Source: UMGS1484 sp045661365 | GTDB taxonomy: Bacteria; Bacillota; Clostridia; Oscillospirales; Acutalibacteraceae | Direction of reading: 5' to 3' | Assembly (NCBI GenBank): GCA_045661365.1 | Contig: JAZRFL010000074.1 | Location: forward strand, 1 to 9,636 | DNA length: 9,636 bases | Shown: piece after piece, positions 1 through 7,648 of the stretch | How the letters are laid out: each line of letters starts with the position of its first letter | How positions within the stretch are numbered: position 1 is the stretch's first letter | The notes under the pieces: model-generated | Told to the model about the DNA's origin: nothing | Seen by the model: only the letters and a program-made list of their open reading frames with translations | Database searches by the model: none | Program-made: the position numbers and the translations under genes

Positions 1-2
1 AA

Positions 3-1415
3 GCGTTAGATCCGCTGAGCAACTACACCTGCCTTGCCAAAGATGAGATTCACTGCCCCGGTAACTGGGCGGTATTCAACATGGCAGGAGAAGCAGTTCG
101 GGCAAACATGGGATTATGTGATACCACCGAATATTTCAACCGACAGATTCCCTCCCAGCTTACCCGATTTGACCAAAACGGATGTTATAGAGACCCCCAC
201 GAGCCGATGTTATACGACGTGATCACCCGAAACCAATTCAGCGTGATGTTGTTTGAAGGCTACAACGGGACTTATGCACAGCAAATTGACCGATTATTGA
301 AACAAGGGGAACTCTTTTCCCTGATGACCCAAAGTGCCTGTTTTGAATTGCCCTTTGGTGGACGAAGCAACCAGATGCTCTTTAACGAATTTGCTTTGGC
401 CACCTGCTTTGAATACGCCGCCCGTCGGTACAAAACCCAAGGCGACCCGAACCTTGCAGGAATGTTCAAACGGGCCGCACGTCTGGCCGCATTGGCGGTT
501 GACCGCTTTATGACCCAATCCCCTGCCAAGCATGTGAAAAACAATTTTCCGTGGAACAGCATTTTTGGTAGCGAAGGATACGGCTATTATGACAAATATA
601 TGATTACCGTGGGTTCCAACGCCTATATGGCTTATCTGTTTGCCGACGATGAAATTGAAGAAAGAGTCTGCCCAGCAGAAATCGGCGGATACACCCTGTC
701 CTCCTCAGAGTATTTCCACAAATTCTTTGCCGTAGCCAGCGGATATTCGCTGGAATTTGATACCAAAGGAGACCAACGGTATGAATCTACCGGTTTAGGG
801 CAAATCCACAAGTCCGGTCTTCCCAGCGAGTTACTTTCTTCTCTTCCCTTTTCCCCTGCTCCCGGCTTTTGTATTACCGATGATTGCTTTACCAGCTACG
901 AAGAATTACAACTCAACTGGGATAATATTCCAAAACTTACTAACCCCTCCGCCTTTTCCCTGTGTTCAGCAGTGGTTTTCCCCGATGGTCAACGGGTAGG
1001 GATTTGTGATATTCCTACCGATCGACTGACCCATCGGGTAACGGTGGAGGCCGAAAGCCCCAATCGAGTGGCTTTTACAATGGAATACCGTTCTGACCTT
1101 CTACCCTGCCCTTTACGAGAGCAGTATACTATCTGTGAAGACGGAGTAACAATTGCGGTTTCAGCCGATCTGCCTGCAGGATATTCTTTGCATTATCTGC
1201 TCCCACAGATCATAACCGATGGAAAAGAGCGTGGGACAGTAGTCCAAACGAAACAGACTCTGTCTCTTTCTTACCGAGGACATCAGGTTGTAACAGAGCA
1301 CAACGGCACCGCCCGAGATACCGAAAGGGACTATCGTAATCGAAACGGAATTTATCGAGGATACGAAATCTCCGCCGCAGAACGATCTTTGATTCTACAT
1401 ATTCAATTGTCATAA
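3..1415 (+). CDS. Probable alpha/alpha-toroid glycan-active enzyme, 5' partial
   Basis: The frame is open to the left edge, so the true start lies outside the window; 470 residues are visible, ending in TAA. The first ATG in view (81) is internal, because clearly protein-like sequence (ALDPLSNYTCLAKDEIHCPG) precedes it. The first ~215 visible residues are rich in helices with aromatic and glycine turns, including PFGGRSNQ (117-124), HVKNNFP (177-183) and GYGYYDKYM (192-200). The rest looks beta-rich, with repeated short strands. A helical toroid followed by a beta-sandwich is the architecture of many polysaccharide lyases and unsaturated-uronyl or related glycosidases (heparinase II/III-like and similar families), and the aromatic/Gly-Arg motifs fit a sugar cleft. 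I cannot assign a named family or point to catalytic residues. It is first in view of a four-gene operon of redox enzymes, 18 bases before the next gene. No signal peptide can be judged because the N-terminus is missing. The coding call is firm; the function is inference. Confidence 0.6.
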   Translation, partial: ALDPLSNYTCLAKDEIHCPGNWAVFNMAGEAVRANMGLCDTTEYFNRQIPSQLTRFDQNGCYRDPHEPMLYDVITRNQFSVMLFEGYNGTYAQQIDRLLKQGELFSLMTQSACFELPFGGRSNQMLFNEFALATCFEYAARRYKTQGDPNLAGMFKRAARLAALAVDRFMTQSPAKHVKNNFPWNSIFGSEGYGYYDKYMITVGSNAYMAYLFADDEIEERVCPAEIGGYTLSSSEYFHKFFAVASGYSLEFDTKGDQRYESTGLGQIHKSGLPSELLSSLPFSPAPGFCITDDCFTSYEELQLNWDNIPKLTNPSAFSLCSAVVFPDGQRVGICDIPTDRLTHRVTVEAESPNRVAFTMEYRSDLLPCPLREQYTICEDGVTIAVSADLPAGYSLHYLLPQIITDGKERGTVVQTKQTLSLSYRGHQVVTEHNGTARDTERDYRNRNGIYRGYEISAAERSLILHIQLS

Positions 1416-1433
1416 AAGAAAGAGAGCGTTTTT

Positions 1434-2783
1434 ATGGAACATAAAATTTTTGCTTACAAAAGTTTAACCGACCTAACCGACAATTTAAAAGCCATCGGTC
1501 AGGCCATTTGCCCCAATAACGACAGTTCGGTGCTCGCCCAACCTCTTTCCTTTGGCTCAATTCAGATGGACAATCGGATCGCTTTTCAGGCGATGGAAGG
1601 GTGCGATGGCGAAGTTTCGGGTGAACCTTCCGAATTGACCCGTCGTCGATACCGCAGATTTGCCGCATCGGGCGCCGCTTTTCAATACGTAGAAGCCACC
1701 GCTGTTGACCCTTGCGGCAGAGCCAATCCCTTACAACTAATGATCAATGAACAGACTGCTCCCGCTTTTGCCGAACTGTTAAAAGAAATGCGAACAATTG
1801 CCAAGGAAAAAGGCGTATGCGATCCCTTCGTTGCCATTCAACTTACCCACTCAGGTCGGTATTCCAAAGCACCCGACCGTTCACCTGCTCCCGTGGTGGC
1901 GTATCCCGATCCCGAACGGGATCCAAAAGGCGTGATCCCCACAGTCATTTCCGATGAGCAGTTGGATGCTTTGGAAGAAAAATACGTACAAGCCGCCCAT
2001 TTGGCTAAAGACGCCGGGTTTGATTGTGTTGACATTAAATGTTGCCACGGATATTTGATGAGCGAACTCATTGGAGCTCGTTTGCGAGAAGGCAGATACG
2101 GCGGTAGTTTTGAAAACCGTACCCGATTGATCAACAACGTTACCCGTCGCATTCGTGACGAAGTGGGAATTGCTATGATGGTTCGTTTAAACGTACACGA
2201 TGAATACCCATTCCCATATGGTTTTGGGGTAGATGAAACCGATTTTCGCCTTCCCGATTTGACCGAGCCGAAGCGGTTGGTGGATATCCTCATTGATAAC
2301 GGCGTTTCTATCATTGACTGTACAGCAGGCAATCCCTATTACAATCCTCACGTAAACCGTCCATTTGACGTAGCGGGATATGTTCCGCCCGTTAGTCAGC
2401 TGGAACAGTTGATGAAACACCTAAATACCGTACGAGAATTAAAGGAACACAATCCAAATGCCATCTATATTGCCAGCATGTTTACTTGGTTGCGGCAATT
2501 CGCCCCCAACATAGCTTCCGCATGTATTGAACAAAAATGGTTTGATATGGCAGGTTGGGGACGACAAACATTTGCTTATCCCGATTTCCCCCATGAATTA
2601 CTGAACACAGGAAAAATGGACTCCCAAAAATGTTGCATGGCCTGTAGCAAATGTACAGACTTAATGCGAACCGGCAATGTAACAGGATGCGTGTTGCGGG
2701 ATAAATATTACACCGATTTATATCAATCCATTCCCGCAGAAAAACGCCCCAAACCTAGCAAAGATTTGCGTGAAAAAGTGTAA
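1434..2783 (+). CDS. Old Yellow Enzyme-family NADH:flavin oxidoreductase with 4Fe-4S motif
   Basis: A 449-residue FMN-binding TIM barrel of the OYE / 2,4-dienoyl-CoA reductase type, which usually reduces activated C=C bonds. Landmarks are the first strand with MDNRIAFQAM (45-54), the flavin-site QLTHSGR (136-142), CCHGYL (203-208), RYGGSFENR (221-229), the phosphate-binding strand end DMAGWGRQTFA (371-381), and a cysteine set C401-x2-C404-x2-C407-x11-C419. The cysteines match the 4Fe-4S ligands of dienoyl-CoA reductase/trimethylamine dehydrogenase relatives. Those relatives carry a further ~250-300 residues of FAD/NAD(P)H domains; here the protein stops 30 residues after the last cysteine, so electrons must enter directly or from a partner. 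There is an unusual ~35-residue N-terminal extension before the barrel. The ATG start is preceded by a modest AGAGAG site (1421-1426). It lies between the glycan-type gene and an SDR, which fits a shared pathway. The family is firm; the substrate is unknown. Confidence 0.9.
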   Translation: MEHKIFAYKSLTDLTDNLKAIGQAICPNNDSSVLAQPLSFGSIQMDNRIAFQAMEGCDGEVSGEPSELTRRRYRRFAASGAAFQYVEATAVDPCGRANPLQLMINEQTAPAFAELLKEMRTIAKEKGVCDPFVAIQLTHSGRYSKAPDRSPAPVVAYPDPERDPKGVIPTVISDEQLDALEEKYVQAAHLAKDAGFDCVDIKCCHGYLMSELIGARLREGRYGGSFENRTRLINNVTRRIRDEVGIAMMVRLNVHDEYPFPYGFGVDETDFRLPDLTEPKRLVDILIDNGVSIIDCTAGNPYYNPHVNRPFDVAGYVPPVSQLEQLMKHLNTVRELKEHNPNAIYIASMFTWLRQFAPNIASACIEQKWFDMAGWGRQTFAYPDFPHELLNTGKMDSQKCCMACSKCTDLMRTGNVTGCVLRDKYYTDLYQSIPAEKRPKPSKDLREKV

Positions 2784-2799
2784 TGAAAGGTTGAGTATA

Positions 2800-3567
2800 A
2801 TGAAAACTGCTATTATTACCGGCGCCTCCCGCGGAATCGGGTTCGCCATTGCCAAACAATTGTATAACGATGGTTGCAACGTTGCCATTTTAGACCTTGC
2901 CGATCCTACCGACGTTGAAAGAAACTTGTCAGAAAACGGATTTGACCCAAACCGCACCTTATATGTAAAAGGCGACTTAACCAAAGCCGAAAGCCGTGAC
3001 GAATTGATTGCCAAAACGAAAGAAAAATTCGGTACTATCGACATTTTGGTCAATAACGCGGGGGTTGCGCCCCGTGTACGTGCCGACCTACTGGATATGA
3101 GCGAAGACAGTTTTGATTTCGTAATGTCGGTAAACGTAAAAGGCAATTTGTCGCTCACCCAGGCGGTAGCAAAACAAATGATTGCCCAACCCTTAAACGG
3201 CAAACGTAAGGGTGTAATTGTAAACATCTCCTCCTGCTCAGCTTACACCTCCTCTATCAATCGCGGAGAATATTGTGTTTCCAAAGCCGGTGTATCCATG
3301 CTTACCAAGCTGTTTGCCGATCGTTTAGCCCCTGAAGCGATCAATGTGTTTGAGGTGCGTCCCGGCATTATTGCTACCGACATGACATCAAAAGTCACTG
3401 AAAAGTATGACCGTTTGATTTACGAACAGGGCATTTTACCCATTGCTCGCTGGGGAACACCTGAAGATGTAGCAGGGGCTGTTAGTGTACTATGCGAAGA
3501 CCGTCTTTGCTATTGCACCGGCGACATCATTAATGCCGACGGCGGTTTTCATATTCAACGATTATAA
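2800..3567 (+). CDS. Short-chain dehydrogenase/reductase (SDR), probably NAD-dependent
   Basis: A 255-residue classical SDR with a Rossmann fold. It shows the TGASRGIG cofactor loop (7-14), an Asp after the second strand (ILDLAD, D32) that normally favours NAD(H) over NADP(H), NNAG (85-88), and the catalytic set N112, S145, Y158 and K162 (YxxxK as YCVSK). The PGII/T region near 188-194 and the C-terminal GDIINADGGF are typical. Length and order fit soluble cytoplasmic alcohol/sugar/ketone dehydrogenases (FabG-like fold), but the operon has no fatty-acid genes, so FabG is unlikely. I chose ATG 2800 because GAAAGG (2785-2790) sits 9 bases upstream and the protein then begins at the usual MKTAIITGAS. 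An in-frame GTG at 2770 would add ten residues and overlap the previous gene. It is 16 bases after the OYE stop and 12 before the flavoprotein, so it is surely co-transcribed. Plausible job: interconverting a hydroxyl and a ketone on the pathway substrate. Confidence 0.93.
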   Translation: MKTAIITGASRGIGFAIAKQLYNDGCNVAILDLADPTDVERNLSENGFDPNRTLYVKGDLTKAESRDELIAKTKEKFGTIDILVNNAGVAPRVRADLLDMSEDSFDFVMSVNVKGNLSLTQAVAKQMIAQPLNGKRKGVIVNISSCSAYTSSINRGEYCVSKAGVSMLTKLFADRLAPEAINVFEVRPGIIATDMTSKVTEKYDRLIYEQGILPIARWGTPEDVAGAVSVLCEDRLCYCTGDIINADGGFHIQRL

Positions 3568-3579
3568 AAAGGAGTTATC

Positions 3580-5517
3580 ATGGAAAAAAGCATTCAAATG
3601 ATCGGCGGCAAATCGGTAGCAGTTTTTACCTTAAACACCGTAATCGTCGGTAGTGGTGCCGCCGGTTTCAACGCCGCCGACACCTTATATGAGTTGGGTC
3701 AAACCGATATTGCTATTGTAACCAACGGAATCAACCGAGGAACATCCCGTAACACCGGTTCAGACAAACAAACCTACTACAAGCTTTCCTTGTCCGGCAA
3801 TTGTCCCGACAGTGTTGGTGCCATGGCACGAGATTTATTTAACGGTGGTTGTGTTGATGGTGATATTGCTTTGTGTGAAGCCGCTTTATCGGCAAAAAGC
3901 TTTCTTAAACTGTGCTCGATTGGGGTAGATTTTCCTACCAATCGCTTTGGGGAATACGTAGGCTACCAAACCGACCATGACACCGCAGGCCGTGCCACTT
4001 CGGTTGGACCCCTTACCTCACGCTTCATGACGTTGCAGTTGGAACAAGCGGTTAATAAGAAAAATATCCCCATTTTTGACGGATATCAAATCATTGCTGT
4101 TTTACAAAACAAAGGGCAATTGCGCGGATTGCTTACCTATTCCCCCAAATCGGGACATCCATTTGCCTTATTTAACTGTAAAAATGTGATCTATGCCACC
4201 GGCGGCCCTGCGGGAATGTATGAATTGTCTGTATTTCCCGAAAGCCAAATGGGCGCTACCGGTGTAGCATTAGAAGCAGGCGTAAAAGGTCGTAATTTAA
4301 CCGAATGGCAATTTGGTTTGGCTTCACTCGCTCCTCGTTGGAATGTTTCCGGCACCTATATGCAAGTACTGCCCCGATTTATTTCCATAGACGACCAAGG
4401 TAACGAGCATGAATTTATAACCGACTATTACCAAGACGATGCCAAGGCGTTGTCCATGATCTTCAAAAAAGGGTATCAATGGCCCTTTGACGTACGAAAG
4501 ATCGACGGTTCTTCGTTAATCGATTTATTGGTGTATCAAGAAACGGTGTTAAAAGGGCGCAAAGTATATTTGGACTTTACCAAAAACCCTTTAAACCAAC
4601 TGCCGAATTTTGATCAATTGGAGCCAGAAGCCGCGCAATATCTAGCCGCTGCCGGTGCCAATTTCGGTACACCGGTAGACCGGTTGATTCACATGAATGA
4701 ACCCGCCTACACCCTGTATCTTAACAAAGGGGTAGACTTGAAAACCGAGTTGTTGGAAGTTGCGGTTTGTGCACAACACAACAACGGCGGTTTGGATGTA
4801 AATATGTGGTGGCAAAGCAACATTAAGGGCTTTTTCCCCTGTGGCGAAGTTGCCGGAAGTCACGGTGTGTTTCGTCCGGGTGGTAGCGCATTAAACGCGG
4901 GGCAGGTCGGTTCTACCCGCGCGGCACAATACATTTCCGTACACGGCCGAGGTGAACCGGACAGTTTACAAACACTGCTTGCCGATTGCCAACACATAAT
5001 CGAAGAAAAAATTAAGCTGTCGAGTCAAATTCAATGCAATGAAGATAATACTTGGCAATTGATTACCGAAGCTCGTTTGCGTATGACAAAAGCAGGTGGC
5101 TGTGTTCGCAACGCAAAACAAATGGCGCAAGCAATCGCAGAAATCGAAACACTTTTGAATTGTTTTTCACAAACAGTCAAAGCCAACACCGCACAAGCAG
5201 TTAGTCTCGCGTACTACTTGTATGATATGCTCATTTGTCAAAAGGGATATTTAACTGCTATGCTTCATTTTGATCATAGCGGTAACAGCCGCGGTTCGGC
5301 ACTGTACAGCAGAGCAGACGGGACCGTACCTAATGGTCTTCCTGATTTGTTCGGATACTGTTTGGACGGCGATGCCAATACCAAGGTAATACAAGAAACC
5401 GAATACCGAGACGGAGCGTTCGCATGTACTTTCCGTCCTGTGCGCCCTTTACCCGACGGGGGTGGTTTCTTTGAAAATGTGTGGAAAGAATATCGTACAA
5501 ACAAAAACATATATTGA
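3580..5517 (+). CDS. Fumarate reductase/succinate dehydrogenase-like FAD flavoprotein
   Basis: A 645-residue FAD-dependent oxidoreductase of the FAD_binding_2 (fumarate reductase flavoprotein / aspartate oxidase) group. The dinucleotide fold is VIVGSGAAGF (G24-x-G26-x2-G29), followed by an SRNTGSDKQ segment (56-64) where this family holds FAD, ATGGPAGMY (206-214), HNNGGL (400-405), FFPCGEVAGSHG (418-429) and RPGGSALNAGQVG (432-444). The C-terminal helical domain keeps an SRGxxxxSRADG element (570-581), like the SRGxxxR-D signature of FrdA. The middle capping segment is divergent and I do not find the usual GERF-type active-site motif, so fumarate is probably not the substrate. There is no signal peptide, haem motif or extra FMN domain, which implies a soluble cytoplasmic enzyme. 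The start is supported by AAAAAGGAG (GGAG at 3571-3574) five bases before ATG. It is the last gene of the operon, followed by a terminator. Likely roles are oxidation/dehydrogenation or C=C reduction of the pathway compound, perhaps with the OYE. The family is sure; the reaction is not. Confidence 0.88.
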   Translation: MEKSIQMIGGKSVAVFTLNTVIVGSGAAGFNAADTLYELGQTDIAIVTNGINRGTSRNTGSDKQTYYKLSLSGNCPDSVGAMARDLFNGGCVDGDIALCEAALSAKSFLKLCSIGVDFPTNRFGEYVGYQTDHDTAGRATSVGPLTSRFMTLQLEQAVNKKNIPIFDGYQIIAVLQNKGQLRGLLTYSPKSGHPFALFNCKNVIYATGGPAGMYELSVFPESQMGATGVALEAGVKGRNLTEWQFGLASLAPRWNVSGTYMQVLPRFISIDDQGNEHEFITDYYQDDAKALSMIFKKGYQWPFDVRKIDGSSLIDLLVYQETVLKGRKVYLDFTKNPLNQLPNFDQLEPEAAQYLAAAGANFGTPVDRLIHMNEPAYTLYLNKGVDLKTELLEVAVCAQHNNGGLDVNMWWQSNIKGFFPCGEVAGSHGVFRPGGSALNAGQVGSTRAAQYISVHGRGEPDSLQTLLADCQHIIEEKIKLSSQIQCNEDNTWQLITEARLRMTKAGGCVRNAKQMAQAIAEIETLLNCFSQTVKANTAQAVSLAYYLYDMLICQKGYLTAMLHFDHSGNSRGSALYSRADGTVPNGLPDLFGYCLDGDANTKVIQETEYRDGAFACTFRPVRPLPDGGGFFENVWKEYRTNKNIY

Positions 5518-5541
5518 TTAATACAATCAGCAATACTAACT

Positions 5542-5582
5542 AAAACCTCCTGTGGTAACGTAAAATTACCACAGGAGGTTTT
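5542..5582. terminator. Bidirectional intrinsic terminator between convergent operons
   Basis: Two 17-base arms (5542-5558 and 5566-5582) are perfectly complementary around a 7-base loop (CGTAAAA). The outer arm ends are AAAA on the left and TTTT on the right, so RNA from either strand has a GC-rich stem ending in a U run. It sits in the 79-base gap between the stop of the flavoprotein gene (plus) and the stop of the TSCPD gene (minus), the expected place for a shared terminator. Nothing else is visible in this gap. Confidence 0.9.
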
Positions 5583-5596
5583 GGTTCATGCAACAA

Positions 5597-5854
5597 TCAT
5601 TGTTTTTGGGACTCGTATGCCTCGCGCACAGCGCGAGCCAATTGGTCAGCACAGGAAGTAGCCTTCATTCCGCAGGTATTTCCTTTGCATTTTTCTTCAA
5701 TTTGTTCAACCGTCCAACCATCCACCAGTTTTGCAATGGCTTTTAGATTACCGTTACAACCACCGGTAAACACAATATTGGTGATAATATCTCCCTCAAT
5801 ATCAAATTGGATTCGTGATGAACAAGTAAATTTGGTAATATAATTATAACGCAT
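5597..5854 (-). CDS. Small TSCPD-domain protein (TIGR03905-like), function unknown
   Basis: An 85-residue protein with five cysteines (C11, C33, C56, C61, C68). The layout, an early strand with FTCSSRIQFDIE (9-20), FTGGCNGNLKAI (29-40), GWTVEQIEEKCKGNTCG (46-62) and TSCADQLA (66-73), matches the TSCPD family of small proteins found in Clostridia. The same domain occurs near the C-terminus of some class II ribonucleotide reductases, where cysteines pass electrons or bind metal. The free-standing protein has no established role; metal or Fe-S binding, or thiol redox, is inference. The family-naming TSCPD stretch reads TSCAD here. The start is decided by AAAGGAG on the minus strand (5862-5868), which overlaps the stop codon of the upstream ABC gene and leaves 12 bases between the two genes, so the pair is probably translationally coupled. 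It ends at the shared terminator. Confidence 0.85.
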   Translation of the reverse strand: MRYNYITKFTCSSRIQFDIEGDIITNIVFTGGCNGNLKAIAKLVDGWTVEQIEEKCKGNTCGMKATSCADQLARAVREAYESQKQ

Positions 5855-5861
5855 ATTCTAT

Positions 5862-5868
5862 CTCCTTT
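5862..5868 (-). promoter_or_regulatory. Ribosome binding site overlapping the upstream stop codon
   Basis: The minus strand reads AAAGGAG eight to fourteen bases before the ATG of the TSCPD gene. It shares bases with the TAA (5867-5869) that ends the ABC transporter gene, so ribosomes finishing the transporter are placed on the next start. This supports one transcript for the two genes. Confidence 0.8.
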
Positions 5869-7576
5869 AGGCACGAATTCCGCGTTGCAGTCGCGCGTAA
5901 ATGCCGTTATGTTCTAAAAGTTGTTGATGAGTTCCGCTTTCCTCGATTCCTTTGTCGGATACCACTAAAATTTGGTCGGCATTTTCCACCGTAGATAAAC
6001 GATGTGCCACCACCAAGGTGGTACGGTTTTTGCAAAGTCTGTCCAACGCTTCCTTCACATATGCCTCGGTGGCATTGTCAAGTGCCGAAGTTGCTTCGTC
6101 TAAAATTAGTATGGGAGGATCTTTTAAGAATACCCGCGCAATAGAAATCCGCTGTTTCTGACCACCCGAGAATTTAACTCCCCGTTCACCGACATAGGTT
6201 TCAAATTGATCCGGTAATGCCATAATATCGTCATAAATCCCTGCTGCTTTGGCAGCCGCAACCACCTGCTCCATGGTAGCATCCAAATTCCCATACACGA
6301 TATTTTCATATACCGTTCCGGTGAACAAAAACACATCTTGGGTTACCATACCAATATTCTTTCGTAAAAACTGACGAGATAAGGTAGTTATATCATGCCC
6401 GTCAACCGTTATAACCCCTTCGTTCAACTCATAAAAACGAGGAATCAAATGACAAATCGTGGTTTTACCGCCACCCGATTCGCCCACCAAAGCTACGGTT
6501 TTACCGGCAGGAATTTGAAAAGAAATGTTTTGCAACACACATTTGCCGTCATCATAGGAAAAAGAAACGTTGTCAAACACAATCTCCCCTTTGACACAAT
6601 CCAACGAAAGTGCATTTTCGGCATCTTGCTCAGGACATTGGTCTAAAATTTCCACAAACCGTTTAAAACCACTCATGCCGTCTTGGAACTGTTCAATAAA
6701 GGAAATCAACCGTTTTACGGGCGACAAAAACGTATTGACAAACAGTAGAAAAGCCGCAAAATCACCCACTGAAATTTGTCCGTAAAAATAGAAATATCCA
6801 CCTGCCACCAAAACAATTACATTTAAAAAATCCAATATGAAACCCGTACCACAGGAAAACTCTGCCATAGCCCCGTAGGCCGCCGATCGGGCAGACACAA
6901 AATTCCGGTTACTTGTTTGAAAGTTTTTGATTTCATGCTCTTGATTGGTAAAGGCTTTGGAAACGCGAATACCTGCTAAACTATTTTCCAATCCTGCATT
7001 AATTTCGGAAACCCGAGCACGTGTTTCGGTAAACGCACGAGACATTTTCAAACGTTTTTTTGCCGCAAACCAAACCAAAAAAGGCAAACATGAAAAAACA
7101 ATTAATGTAAGCCACCAATGAATGCTCGCCATAAAGCCAAATGCCCCAAGCAACAAAACCAACGACAAAAACAAATCTTCGGGTCCATGGTGAGCAAGTT
7201 CAGTAACCTCTTGCAAATCATTGACAATGCGCGACATAAGTGCGCCGGTCTTGTTGTTATCAAAATAGGTAAACGGTAGTTTTTGTAAATGAGAAAATAT
7301 GTCTCGGCGCATATCGGATTGCATACGCACTCCTACCACGTGCCCTAAGTAGTTAACCACGTAATTGAGCAACATTTTAACAACGTAAATCGCCAACAAG
7401 ACGCCGCACCAGATCAAAAGCATTCGAAGCAATTTCCCCGGGATATACACGTTGATAATTTGGCGAGTTAACATGGGAAAGATCAAATCACACACCGCTA
7501 CCAAAAAAGCACAAACCAAGTCAATGACAAACAAACGCAAATGCGGTTTATAATATGCTGTAAATCGTTTAATCAC
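5867..7576 (-). CDS. ABC exporter half-transporter (permease fused to ATPase)
   Basis: A 569-residue type I ABC exporter subunit that should work as a homodimer or paired heterodimer in the cytoplasmic membrane, pumping lipids, drugs or peptides outward. Residues ~1-310 form the membrane domain, with hydrophobic spans near 14-34, 53-75, 133-155, 156-175, 243-262 and 270-290. The nucleotide-binding domain follows, with A-loop Y341, Walker A GESGGGKTT (365-373), Q-loop Q413, signature FSGGQ (469-473), Walker B ILILDE (489-494, catalytic E494), D-loop SALD and H-loop H525. All catalytic parts are present, so a catalytically competent homodimer (MsbA/BmrA-like) is possible; no second half-transporter is in view. 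The start is GTG 7576 with AAAGGGG (7585-7591) 8 bases upstream; the protein begins MIKRFTAYYKPH, typical of the family. The gene begins just after the ftsZ terminator and is followed by the TSCPD gene. The substrate is unknown. Confidence 0.95.
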   Translation of the reverse strand: MIKRFTAYYKPHLRLFVIDLVCAFLVAVCDLIFPMLTRQIINVYIPGKLLRMLLIWCGVLLAIYVVKMLLNYVVNYLGHVVGVRMQSDMRRDIFSHLQKLPFTYFDNNKTGALMSRIVNDLQEVTELAHHGPEDLFLSLVLLLGAFGFMASIHWWLTLIVFSCLPFLVWFAAKKRLKMSRAFTETRARVSEINAGLENSLAGIRVSKAFTNQEHEIKNFQTSNRNFVSARSAAYGAMAEFSCGTGFILDFLNVIVLVAGGYFYFYGQISVGDFAAFLLFVNTFLSPVKRLISFIEQFQDGMSGFKRFVEILDQCPEQDAENALSLDCVKGEIVFDNVSFSYDDGKCVLQNISFQIPAGKTVALVGESGGGKTTICHLIPRFYELNEGVITVDGHDITTLSRQFLRKNIGMVTQDVFLFTGTVYENIVYGNLDATMEQVVAAAKAAGIYDDIMALPDQFETYVGERGVKFSGGQKQRISIARVFLKDPPILILDEATSALDNATEAYVKEALDRLCKNRTTLVVAHRLSTVENADQILVVSDKGIEESGTHQQLLEHNGIYARLQRGIRA

Positions 7577-7584
7577 AATGGCAA

Positions 7585-7591
7585 CCCCTTT
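7585..7591 (-). promoter_or_regulatory. Ribosome binding site deciding a GTG start
   Basis: The minus strand reads AAAGGGG, 8 bases before the GTG at 7576. No in-frame ATG or TTG with a comparable site is present nearby, so this site fixes the start of the ABC transporter. It lies only nine bases beyond the base of the ftsZ terminator hairpin. Confidence 0.75.
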
Positions 7592-7600
7592 CCAACAGAT

Positions 7601-7632
7601 AAAGGCAGTAACGAGTCTTCGCTACTGCCTTT
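7601..7632 (-). terminator. Intrinsic terminator after ftsZ
   Basis: In minus-strand RNA a 14-pair stem forms between AAAGGCAGUAGCGA and UCGUUACUGCCUUU around the loop AGAC. One pair is a G-U wobble that would be an A-C mismatch in plus-strand RNA, so the hairpin is better for minus-strand transcripts. It begins 17 bases after the ftsZ stop. The U run is short (UUUAUCU), so some read-through into the ABC gene is likely. Confidence 0.8.
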
Positions 7633-7648
7633 TGAATATGTTATCTGA

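Noticed and set aside
1838..2332. 164-residue minus-strand frame within the OYE gene
   Set aside because: Its reading is a shadow of the conserved OYE frame, with no ribosome binding site or domain of its own.
2770..2799. GTG start that would lengthen the SDR by ten residues
   Set aside because: It overlaps the OYE gene end, lacks a good ribosome binding site, and the ATG at 2800 has GAAAGG at proper spacing and gives the normal SDR N-terminus.
2718..3227. 169-residue minus-strand frame across the OYE/SDR junction
   Set aside because: It lies opposite the conserved Rossmann region of the SDR; its hydrophobic look arises from the reverse complement of the coding strand.
5588..5746. 52-codon plus-strand frame starting with ATG, 9 bases after a perfect GGAGG and with a hydrophobic, signal-like start
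   Set aside because: The GGAGG is simply the right arm of the terminator hairpin, and the frame is antisense to the well-supported TSCPD gene. A small leader-like peptide is possible but nothing else supports it.
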